Below, piece by piece: positions 1-8,500 of a stretch of 64,000 nucleotides of DNA (its first letter is position 1; every line of letters begins with the position of its first letter). The notes under the pieces are model-generated. The model was not told the origin of the DNA. It did no database searches and saw only the letters and a program-made list of their open reading frames with translations. This stretch comes from Planctomycetota bacterium (lineage in GTDB: Bacteria > Planctomycetota > PLA2). The position numbers and the translations under genes are program-made. The stretch spans positions 124,001 to 188,000 of the forward strand of contig JAJFFH010000011.1 of the NCBI GenBank assembly GCA_021776735.1. The letters run 5' to 3'.

Positions 1-404
1 ACTTCGAGCACGCGCCGGCCCGGCAGGTTCGTCGCCGCGAACAGCACGCCGAGCGGCAAGCCGATCAGTACCGCGATCAACGTCGAGGCACCCGCCAGCG
101 CCAAGGTCGCGAGCAGCATCCGGCCCTGCGCCGTCGAGCGAAACAGCATGCGGTAGTGCGACAGCGACCATGCCCGCCGCTCCGCTGAGATGCCGCCGCG
201 CTTGAAGTACCGCGAGGTTTGCTCGCCATGCACACGCATCATGACGCCCTCGGAATCGCTGTTCCGAATGACGCCCTGATAGGCCCGCCCGGAACGGACG
301 GCGATTTCATCGACCCGCAGGCTCGAGACAACCATCCGCCCGAGCGGTGCAAGCACGACAATCCCCAAGAGCAGCAGCGCAGCGGTAACGAGGAGCCGGG
401 ACAT
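1..404 (-). CDS. ABC transporter permease, N-terminal part (cut by window edge)
   Basis: Only the first ~134 residues lie in the window; the gene runs off the left edge. An N-terminal membrane segment follows the start (RLLVTAALLLLGIVVLAPLG), then a periplasmic stretch, then a second membrane segment ending in LPLGVLFAATNLPGRR. That last stretch resembles the start of the transmembrane domain of iron(III)/thiamine/polyamine-type (FbpB/ThiP-like) importers. The family forms the membrane channel of a binding-protein-dependent importer. I chose ATG at 404; an in-frame GTG at 446 would add SSRFLFDTVRHR-like residues, and neither has a clear Shine-Dalgarno (SD) sequence. Substrate cannot be told from this fragment, and no binding protein or ATPase gene is visible beside it. 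Confidence 0.7.
   Translation of the reverse strand, partial: MSRLLVTAALLLLGIVVLAPLGRMVVSSLRVDEIAVRSGRAYQGVIRNSDSEGVMMRVHGEQTSRYFKRGGISAERRAWSLSHYRMLFRSTAQGRMLLATLALAGASTLIAVLIGLPLGVLFAATNLPGRRVLE
294..305 (+). repeat. Iterated motif copy (12 of 13 bases)
   Basis: ACGGACGGCGAT, preceded by GGA and followed by T instead of the usual G. It lies inside the ABC permease gene, where the opposite strand reads Ile-Ala-Val-Arg. Confidence 0.8.
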
Positions 405-919
405 GCGGTGACGAACTGTATCGAAGAGGAAACGAGAAGAGCCCACACGGGGCCCGGGCAGACACCATTCGCACGGCCCGTGCCTGACGACCGCGACACC
501 ACCGGCTCAATTGGAGGCCCAGAAACCTCGAACGGTGTGCCCCGCTTCCATACCGAGCCAGGATCAAGAGGATGAGTCTACGCCGATGGACCGGCGTAAA
601 CCATTGTTGAACAACCGCTTACGTTCTAACGGGTCGGCTCGCGGCCTCGGTGAGCGGATCTTCTCATCTCTGTGACCTCTGTGATCTCTGTGGCAAGAAC
701 TCTTCATCGTCCGCCCAACGAGCGCTTGAAACCACCCTTTTGTGCCGGGCTCGGTATGGACCGCCAGCGAGCCGTTCGGCCACCGAACTCCGGTACACCA
801 GCGAGCGGGCGGCGTTTCTCGCGCGTGTCGTCGGGGTCGGCGTCGGGAGCGGGGACGGCGTCGGGGGGAGCGGGTCCGGGGTCCGCTGCGGGACATCCCC
901 CGAACGCGACCTCGCGTCG
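405..919. other. Intergenic region with repeat remnants
   Basis: I see no convincing gene here. The stretch holds a partial copy of an interspersed repeat (646-764). It also holds a G-rich run (831-890) built of GTCGGGGTCGG-like units, which resembles the tract at 46205-46294. Open frames across it have no domain resemblance and track the repeats. Confidence 0.6.
646..764 (-). repeat. Interspersed repeat, copy A (GxxExxY leader-like)
   Basis: Bases 646-719 match, with few differences, 37400-37476 and, inverted, the first part of the copy at 12337-12450. The shared core is the CTCTGTGATCTCTG-type run followed by CATCGTCCGCCCAAC. A second shared block near 738-758 (TTTTGTGCCGGGCTCGGTAT) recurs at 37140-37160 in a different arrangement. 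On the minus strand it would encode the ITEVTE-type leader that often precedes GxxExxY proteins; here only the leader survives. Confidence 0.7.
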
Positions 920-1861
920 CTACTGGGACAGGGCGGATTCGTACAGGGCCGCCGCTCGTTTTGTGATCGGGCCCGACTCTCCGGTCGCGACCGGTGCCTG
1001 GTCGATTGTCGTGACCGGCATCACGCCCTTCACCGTGCCGGTCAAAAACACCTCGTCGGCGGCGGCGAGGCGGTCGCTCCCAAACACCGCCTCCTCGATC
1101 GGGATGCCCGCGTCGGGCAGCGCGCGAAACAACCAGTCCCGCGTGATGCCGCGCAGCAATCCCTCGGCGAGAGGCGGCGTGAGCACAGCACCGTTCTCGA
1201 CGATCCAGAGGTTTGCCGTTGTCGCTTCCGTCACGTGCCCTTCGGCATTCAAGAACACGGCATCGTCCGCGCCGGCGCGGCGCGCTTCAACGAGGCCCAG
1301 CATGTTGTTCAAGTAGTTCCCGGTCTTCGCCGCCGGGTCGAGCGCACGCGGATCGTTGCGCCGCCGAACCACCACCGCGACCGAACACCCCCGCTCGTAC
1401 AACTCCGCCGCGTATCGAATCAGCGGGCGCCCAATGACATACAGCACGGGCTCGTCGCACCCGTCGGGCAAGAGCGAAATCGGCCCAGGCCCACGTGTCG
1501 CGACCATCCGAAAATAGCCCTCGTCGACTGCCAGCGCCTCATCCACGGCACGCACCCGTTTGGTGATCTCCTCGTCACTCCACGGCAACTCGAAATAGAT
1601 CATCGCGGCGGAGCGGCGAAGCCGGTCAAGATGTTCGGCCATCAGGAACGGACGGCGATGTCTGGTGCGCACGACTTCGTAGACCGAGTCGCCGAACAAG
1701 AACCCGTGATCGAGCACGGACACGCTCACGTCGGCCGCGGGTCGCACGACCGCGCCGTCATGCACGAGGATCAAGACATCGCCGTCCCGCCTTCGCGCTT
1801 CGCGGTTCGGCGCGGGCACGCCCGTTTGCTTTTTTCCGGTTCCGCCGGTTTCGCCCATCAT
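920..1861 (-). CDS. Class IV PLP-dependent aminotransferase / aminodeoxychorismate lyase-like
   Basis: 313 residues, fold-type IV PLP enzyme. DHGFLFGDSVYE (~51-62) is the family's N-terminal signature, Lys179 in AAKTGNYLNNMLG is the expected Schiff-base lysine, and TEATTANLW (~207-215) is the cofactor-phosphate region. This family includes branched-chain aminotransferase (IlvE), D-amino-acid aminotransferase (Dat) and aminodeoxychorismate lyase (PabC); the sequence alone does not separate them. The hydrophilic first ~28 residues before VLILVHDG are longer than usual, so a downstream start is possible. An AGGA sequence lies just before the chosen ATG pair. The gene begins 15 bases after the thiol-reductase gene on the same strand and is probably cotranscribed with it. 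Confidence 0.85.
   Translation of the reverse strand: MMGETGGTGKKQTGVPAPNREARRRDGDVLILVHDGAVVRPAADVSVSVLDHGFLFGDSVYEVVRTRHRRPFLMAEHLDRLRRSAAMIYFELPWSDEEITKRVRAVDEALAVDEGYFRMVATRGPGPISLLPDGCDEPVLYVIGRPLIRYAAELYERGCSVAVVVRRRNDPRALDPAAKTGNYLNNMLGLVEARRAGADDAVFLNAEGHVTEATTANLWIVENGAVLTPPLAEGLLRGITRDWLFRALPDAGIPIEEAVFGSDRLAAADEVFLTGTVKGVMPVTTIDQAPVATGESGPITKRAAALYESALSQ
1648..1660 (+). repeat. Iterated 13-mer motif copy
   Basis: Exact ACGGACGGCGATG with the extended form GGA upstream and T downstream. It sits inside the aminotransferase gene, where the coding strand reads His-Arg-Arg-Pro. This is a different frame from most other copies, so protein selection does not explain the repetition. Confidence 0.85.
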
Positions 1862-1876
1862 TCCTAGTGCCGTCAG

Positions 1877-4072
1877 CTACTTCACGCTGCGCAGCGCCTT
1901 CAGAAACTCCGCCTCGGAGACGACACCGCCTTGTTGCCATGCGACCTTGCCGGTCGAATCGACGAGTGCGTAGTAGGGCAGCGCCAGGGTGCCGAAGTTC
2001 TTCTGTTGGATCTCCAGGTTGCGGAGCGACGAATCGCGGAACTCGTCGTCCTTGCCGTCGCAGTGCATGAGCACCTCGACAAAGCGACCGAACTCCTTTT
2101 GGATCGACTCGGTGAGGAAGGTCCCGCCTTCCATCAATCGACAGTTTGCTCACAAAAAGCCGGTGAAGTGCACGAAGGCCGGCGCCTTGCGCCTGAGCGC
2201 CTCCGCGAGACCTGCCTCGTAGTCTTCGCGTACAACCGCGAGGAACGCCTCCTCGTTGTACTTCTTCTCGCCGAACGGCGGGAAAAACGCCTCCAGATGC
2301 TTGTCCAGACGCGTGCCGTCGAGACCCGACCAGAGGTAGCCGGAGAACGCGATCAGCAGCACCGCGGTGATCACGCGGCCCTTGCCCGCCGCCCAGGTCG
2401 CGCTCTTTTTCAAGAGACCGGCAAGATCGAGGAGATAGAGGGCGGCGACGAAAAAACTCAGGCCCCAGACAAAAATGAACGGGCGGCGGGGAATCCACTT
2501 CGTTCCGATCGCGATGTCGATGTTGCTCACGAACTTGAGCACCAGACCCAGCTCAACGATGCCGAGCGTGACTTTCAAGGTCTTCATCCACATGCCGCTG
2601 CGCGGCAGCGCCTGGAGGGCGCGCGGGCTCAACGACAGGAACACGAACGGGATCGCCATCGTGAGGCCGAAAACGGCCATGGCAAACGCAACGCGCCAGA
2701 CGCTGCCTGCCTCGCCGGCGTAGACCAGGAGCGAACCGACAAACGGCGCCGTGCAGGTAAACGACGTGATGACCAGGGTCGTGCCCATCGCGAACACCGA
2801 CAGGAGGCCTCCGGTTCCCGACGCTTTCGAGGCAAGGTCGCCGAACGAGCTCGGCAAGCGGATCTCGAAGAGGCCGACGAGGCTCAGTCCAAAAACCAGA
2901 AACAAGAGCGCGAAGAGCGCGTTGACCCACCAGAGTCCGGCGAACTGCACGATCGGCCCCCCGACGGCGACGCCGATCAGAATAAAGATCGCGATAATGC
3001 CGAGGCCGTAGGCCATGGCGAGGCCCATCACCTTGCCGTGGCGCTGCTCCGCCTGCTTCGTGAAGAAACTGATCGTGATCGGAATCATCGGGTAGGTGCA
3101 CGGCATCACCAGCGCGAAGAGCGCGGCACCGATCGCCAGTCCGATGAGTGTCCACAGTGACTTGTCGCCGAGGCCGCTGCCGGAGTCCGTGACGCGTGCC
3201 AGCGTTTCGATTGTGCCGTCGCCCGGGGCGACATCGACCGATTGCACCACATACGCGACCTCGTCCGGATCGCACACGATCTTGTTGCACGCCTGCCAGC
3301 GCACGAACACCCGCAGGTCGAACTTGCCCTCCCTCAGCGGCACGAAGGGGATCACGAGTTCGAACGGCTTGCCCTGCTTGTACTTGAGCCCCGGCGGCGA
3401 AACCGGCCATCCGCCGTTCCACTCCGAAGTCGCGGCGGCACCCGACGCGCGCACGAGTTCCGCGGTTATGGGCACGCCGACTACATCGTCGTCCGTCGGC
3501 TCTTGTGTTCCGTAGACCCAGTAGCCCTTTTCCTGCACGACGAGCTCGACGACGATCGCGTTGCGCTTGCCGGCAACCGCGGGGCTCTCCAGGCTCACGC
3601 GCTTGACTTCGACGTGCCCCTTCGGCTCCTCGTTCTTGAGTAGTTTCGCCCTCGTCGTTAACTCGAAGGCCGCGCCGGACTTGTCCTGGCCCTTGATGGT
3701 CAGCGCGACCACGTTTTCTCCGCCGCCGAGACCGGTGCCGCCGTCGTCGTCGAACGGATCGATCGGCGCCAGCTCCAGCGGGACGCGGACGACGAAGGGC
3801 TTTTCGAACAGACCGCCAGTCGGTGTCGGCGGAAAAATCGGTTGGCCACCGGTCTTCACGCCGCTCGGCGGCGCCGCCGTGATTGTCAGGCCCTCGCGCT
3901 GGATCGGCTGGCCGTTCGGGTCGATCTGCACGAGCAGATCAATCGGCCGGCCGGCCGGGACCGGGAAAACCTCGGCCCGGGCGGAGACCTTCGGGGCGGC
4001 GTACGCATTCGTGCTAAACGCCAAAAAGAGCCCCAAGACGGGCAGGAAGAGAGCTTTCGTTGCGCTGTGCAT
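1877..4072 (-). CDS. DsbD-type thiol:disulfide interchange protein, probable selenoprotein (in-frame UGA)
   Basis: 731 codons if the UGA at 2150-2152 is read through. A signal peptide (MHSATKALFLPVLGLFLAF...) precedes a periplasmic DsbD N-terminal-like region (~25-300). Next comes a CcdA/DsbD membrane core of about eight segments (~320-590), with Cys-containing MPCTYPMIP and FTCTAPFVG as the two redox cysteines. A C-terminal thioredoxin domain completes it. That domain reads FVHFTGFL-UGA-ANCRLMEGG, so UGA is codon ~641, exactly the first Cys of CxxC (UxxC). The frame then continues for 86 residues to a normal cis-Pro region (LPYYALVD). The family passes electrons from the cytoplasm to periplasmic thiols. 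A SECIS-like hairpin follows the UGA. A simple nonsense mutation is the alternative. ATG 4072 was chosen over 4114 because it starts at the signal peptide. Confidence 0.8.
2114..2135 (-). promoter_or_regulatory. SECIS-like hairpin after in-frame UGA
   Basis: In the mRNA, GGAAGG pairs with CCUUCC around the loop CGGGA. Two more pairs form below a bulged U. The loop starts 23 nt after the UGA, and the second loop base is G. Known bacterial SECIS elements lie 16-37 nt past the UGA and have a G in the first two loop positions, so the geometry fits. A fold by chance is possible; no selA/B/C gene is in the window. Confidence 0.5.
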
Positions 4073-4167
4073 GGGTGAACCGGGCCCTCGTACACGGATC
4101 ATGCCGAATCGCACGGGTTTGGTGCCGAGTTGGGGTTTTCGAATCGCCGGTTTGCCCGGGCGAACCC

Positions 4168-4173
4168 TATATT
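4168..4173 (+). promoter_or_regulatory. Possible -10 box for the M42 peptidase
   Basis: TATATT lies 10 bases before the ATG at 4184 in the divergent gap, so any transcript would be leaderless or nearly so. I see no good -35 box at 16-18 bases. Weak evidence. Confidence 0.3.
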
Positions 4174-4183
4174 ACGCGTGCCA

Positions 4184-5272
4184 ATGCCTATCGCTGATGA
4201 TTTCAGGGCTCGCCTGCGCGAGGTTCTCGCTTGCCCCACCGCCCCGTTTCACGAGCAGCGCGTCCATGCCGTTCTGCGAGCGGCGGTCCGGGCTTCGCCC
4301 CGCCTCCGGGACCGGCTTGATCCGTACGGGAATCTCGAGGTGGTGTACGGCAAGGGGCGCCCGCGGCTCTACTTCGCCTGCCACACCGACCACCCCGCGC
4401 TCGTCGCGCGCGGGGACGGCACAGCGGACATCGTGGGCGGTATGCGGCCGGCCTCGCTCAAGGGCATCCGGCTGCGCACGTTCGACGGCGACGGACCGCG
4501 GCCGGTGATCGGCGGGCTGGTGCGCGGCGACAGGCAAAAGAAGCGCGTACGCCTGACGGGAGCCGGCGCCCGCACGATCAAGCGGGATACGCCCCTGGTT
4601 GTCGATCTCCCGCCCGCCAAGATCACTGCCACCCGGCTCCGCGCGCCCGCGATCGACGACCTCTGCGCGGTCGCGGCCTGCCTGACCCTGCTCGATCGGC
4701 TCGAGGCCGCGCAATGGCCCGGCACGGTCGGCATCCTGTTCACCCGCGCGGAGGAGGTCGGCTTCGCGGGCGCGCTCGGGTGGTGCCACGCCACCGCGGC
4801 GCCGAACCGCACGACGATCATCAACCTCGAAATGTCGCCGGAACGCAAACATGCACCACAAGGCGGCGGCCCGATCCTGCGCGTCGGTGATCGCGTCACG
4901 ACGTTCATCCAGGGTGTCGGCATCGATCTGGCGGTCTCTGCGGAAGACCTCGCCAAACGCGATCCCTCGTTTCGCTGGCAGCGCGCGCTCATGGACGGCG
5001 GCGCGTGCGAAGCCACGGTATACACGTTCTCCGGTTTTCGATCAGGCGCGCTGTGCCTCGCGCTGCGCAACTATCACAACCACGGTCCCAAGAGCATGGC
5101 CCACGAGTACGTCCACGCCGACGACGCGGAGAACCTGGTCAAGTGGATGGTCGCCTACACGCGCGACTTCGGCCATCACGACGCCCAGGCACGGACGCAA
5201 AAACGTCTTGACCGACTATGGCGCCGCCATCAAAAACAGCTCGCCCGCACGGCCGTGCGCGGCGAGGGTTGA
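4184..5272 (+). CDS. M42-family metallopeptidase (cytosolic aminopeptidase-like)
   Basis: 362 residues. It carries the M42/M28-like dinuclear-metal pattern: CHTDHPALV (first His/Asp), IDDLCAVA (bridging Asp), TRAEEVGFAGAL (catalytic Glu and metal Glu), NLEMSP, and a C-terminal HNHGPKSMAHEYVHADD with the last metal His. Relatives are tetrahedral aminopeptidases or endoglucanase-annotated peptidases that trim peptides in the cytoplasm. The start is ATG 4184 (MPIADDF); the open frame extends to 4130 but adds an arginine-rich, unfamily-like leader. Divergent from the thiol reductase; followed by an inverted pair of the iterated 13-mer. Confidence 0.85.
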   Translation: MPIADDFRARLREVLACPTAPFHEQRVHAVLRAAVRASPRLRDRLDPYGNLEVVYGKGRPRLYFACHTDHPALVARGDGTADIVGGMRPASLKGIRLRTFDGDGPRPVIGGLVRGDRQKKRVRLTGAGARTIKRDTPLVVDLPPAKITATRLRAPAIDDLCAVAACLTLLDRLEAAQWPGTVGILFTRAEEVGFAGALGWCHATAAPNRTTIINLEMSPERKHAPQGGGPILRVGDRVTTFIQGVGIDLAVSAEDLAKRDPSFRWQRALMDGGACEATVYTFSGFRSGALCLALRNYHNHGPKSMAHEYVHADDAENLVKWMVAYTRDFGHHDAQARTQKRLDRLWRRHQKQLARTAVRGEG

Positions 5273-5308
5273 CGTCGCCCGGGGGTGCACGCAAGGAATC
5301 CGGGTAAG

Positions 5309-5392
5309 CGTACGGACGGCGATGATCACCGCGGAAACGCAGAGGTCACCGCAACGCCCCAATCGCAGCCAAAGTCATCGCCGTCCGTACGC
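5309..5392. repeat. Inverted pair of the iterated 13-mer downstream of the M42 gene
   Basis: GCGTACGGACGGCGATGA (5309-5326) and its perfect reverse complement (5375-5392) flank 48 bases, beginning 37 bases after the stop codon. Each arm contains one full 13-mer (5312-5324 forward, 5376-5388 reversed). The arrangement could form an 18-bp stem and may act as a transcription-end structure, as inverted uptake-sequence pairs do in Neisseria and Haemophilus. Further right, 5411-5456 is a TTTCTGCG tandem run. Confidence 0.85.
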
Positions 5393-5492
5393 CTCCGCCG
5401 CGACCTCATTCATCTCGAATTCTGCGCTTCTGCGTTTCTGCGTTTCTGCGTTTCTGCGGTTGAACAAGTTCACGCCCCGACGCGTGCGCCCG

Positions 5493-5522
5493 AAAAAAAG
5501 AGGGCGCCCACGATGGGCGCCC
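5493..5522 (-). terminator. Intrinsic terminator of first large lipoprotein gene
   Basis: GGGCGCCC, a 5-base loop and GGGCGCCC are followed, on the minus strand, by a run of seven T. It lies 36 bases beyond the stop at 5558. The same design recurs after the paralogue at 12627-12654. Confidence 0.9.
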
Positions 5523-5557
5523 GAAACGAGAGTAGGCCGTCGAGGCTTCGAAGCAAA

Positions 5558-8500
5558 TCAGTCGGCCGTATCCGGATTGTCGTTGAGTTTGCGGCCCGCC
5601 ACGATGACGGCGTAGTGCGAACGAACGCTGTCAATGACCGTGGCAATGGCGCCGGCACCCGGGGCGAGCTGTGCAGCCCGCAAGGTGCGGTCATCCCAGG
5701 TTTCGTTGCCGCCCACCTGGTCCGCGGCACTATAGACCACGACCTGCGGGCCGCTGATCGTGCCCTCGCCGATAAACGCGACCGTTGCGCCATGCGAGCG
5801 ATCCTCGCTGATCATGAACGCGTTGGGAGCCGCTCCGCCGAAGACAACGGCGTGGAGGTTGTTTACGCAGAACAGGTCGTTGTCGCCGTTGAGCGTCTCG
5901 CGGCCGGTGCGGCTGGACGCGGTTGTTTCGGACCGCTGGCCGACCAGCGTGTTGCCGTCCGCCGATAGGTACAGATGGTTGATCGCGTTGGCGTTGCCGT
6001 CGGTCACCGCCGAGGTCACGGCGACGAGGTCCGTGCCGCGGTTCGCGTTGAACGCATAGACATCCAGGTCGGTCGGACTGTTCGGAGAGCTGGCGTCGTT
6101 GCCGATGACGCACACGATGCCGCTGGCGTCGAAACCGTTCAGTGCCACGCCGCCTGGTGAGGCCGCAAGGCGGCTCTCGAAGTTCCATGCACCGTAGTCG
6201 AACTGCTCGAAGGCCACCTCGGGCGCGTGCGGACTGAACGGCGCGTGCGGCTCGTGGCCATTGATCGCGTTCCCGGAGGTGTTGAAGCCGACAATGAAGT
6301 TGCGATCGGTGACGCCATCGACGAAGTAGTACAGGAAGTTTCCATTCGCGGAGCGGAACCGGGACCACATGATGTTTTGGGATCCCGTGGCGCCGAAGTC
6401 AGCGCTTGTGTCCCCGACACCGGTTATGCCGTCCAGATCGTCGAGACCGTTCGTGATGTTGTTGCCCATCACGCCCGGACTTGAGAAGTTCACCGCGTCG
6501 CCGTCCTCGTCAAGGAAGCGGATCTGCGCGATGATCTCCGCGCCAATGGTTGCGAAATTAACTCCGTACTTCGAATCCGCGTTCGGCCCCCAACCATCGT
6601 CCTGGCCGTGGTAGGCGGGACTCCGGGTAGTGCCACCGGCGTATTGGAGATACAGCACCTGCTCGTCCGCCGAGAATTCCAGCCCCTGCATGCGCTTGTA
6701 TTGGCCGTTGAAGTAGTTCCGACCGGACGCATACGCAGGCATGCCCGGCGGATCGCCCGGATTCACGGCGACGGTGTCACCCGTACCGAGGAGAAGCACA
6801 TGTTGCGCACCTCCCTTGCCGGTGTCCAAGTCGTCGCCCCCGGTAGCGATGATCAGCACGTCGTGGTTCGCGACCCAACCGTTGAAGTTCGCACCACTGC
6901 GGTCGCGGGGTGACGCGAACGTAGGCGAGTCCATCGTGAAGTTAGTCGGAGTTCCGGTGCCCCGGGCGGCCCGGCCGTCGGTCACGAGCGCCGCGTAGTC
7001 GCCGCTCTTCGACAGAACCAGCCAGTCCTGTCCATCGCCCGCGGCGCCCGGCGTCAAGAAGTCGCCTTGAATCTGGGGATCGCTGCCGGTCAGGTCGGTA
7101 ATCGTCGAGTCTGCCGCATCAAATCCAGCGGGCCCATCCGCGAGGTCCATGAAGAGCAGGGCCTTGCGCTTGTTGGCGACCATCGACCATCCATCGCGCG
7201 ATCCGGGCAGATCGGTGAATTCGCCCTTGCGGGAGTTGTCGCCTGCGACGAACACGACCTTGTCGGGCCCATGCGAGCCCGCAGCAGGCTCATTGCCCGC
7301 CCAGGCGAACTGCACCGAATAGGCTGGCTTTTGGACGATACCCTTCAGGTGATCGCGGTCGGGAATGAACATGCCATCCGTGGCGTTGGCGGCCGGACCT
7401 GTGCCCGCGCCATTCAGCGTGTCGCGGGTATTGACGCTCTTCTCCGAAAAATGGCCATCGGTCACGCTGACGCCGAAGACGGTGCTTAGGGCGTTCGTCT
7501 TGAGGAACAGGATTCCGTTCGGTACGAACATGATCGAGTCGCCAGCGAGATCCTTGTCGACGCCGCCGAGCTGAATAATCGCAGCCGAACCCTGGAGCAC
7601 ATTGCCGTCGAGGTCCTGCCCATCCAGACCGACGGCGTTCGGCGAGCCAAGGAGACCGGCCGGTATCGGACGGCCGTCCGTTCTCCAGACCAGGAGCTTG
7701 GCCTGATCGCCCCCGAAGAGACCGGTCGCGCACCAAATGCCGTCATGCGACATCGCTACGGTGGACCCACTGCGGCCCTGCGACGTATTGGCGTTGGCAA
7801 ACGCGTTGACGGCGCGATGCGGCTCAAGGTACGAGCCGAGACCCTGCGTGTGCATTTCGCGCGCGCCTCGCGTTTGGGTCAAGGCGTGGTCGGAATAGGC
7901 GAAGTATCCCGTACCGTGCTGACCCTCGAGGAAGTTCTCGGAGAACCCGCGGGACTGCACGTACTCGCAGCCGAAACTGACGCCGTGATCGGCATTGTCG
8001 TTTTCCAGAATCGCGGGAAACCATGCGTTGCCGGCAAGCGGATCCGCGACCATGACCACGCGCTTGCCATCGACCACGTACTGCTGATAGCGCTTCGAAT
8101 CGGCTGAGGTTCCACCCGGAGCCCCGGCGAAGGTCTTGATGAGTGTTTCACCGAGCAAGAACACGCGGGCGTGCGACTTGTTGTTCGCCTGCAGCCAGAC
8201 GAATTCCTGCTGCAGATGGCGCCAGGCGCCGTCGGCACCCCAGTCCCACTCGTCCTCGGACCCGGCCTCCGCCGGCCAGAATCCCGTGATCGACGGATGG
8301 CTCTTGTCGACATGCGACTTGCTGCCCCCGTTCGGAATCAGTACGGGAATCACGTCCAGCGCGCCCGGGATGGCGGAGTTCACCAATCCCGCGGCCTTTC
8401 CGGTCTCCGTGCGAAAGATGCTGGAAGACTGGAACAGCGGCGCCATCCGCGGCTCCACGATGGCGGTCGCGTTCTCGATCACGCCCGCCGGCGTTCCCGG

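Noticed and set aside
1931..3160. 409-codon plus-strand open frame over the thiol-reductase gene
   Set aside because: Rich in Arg/Glu/Gln with no domain pattern; it is the antisense shadow of a well-supported gene with strong membrane and thioredoxin motifs.
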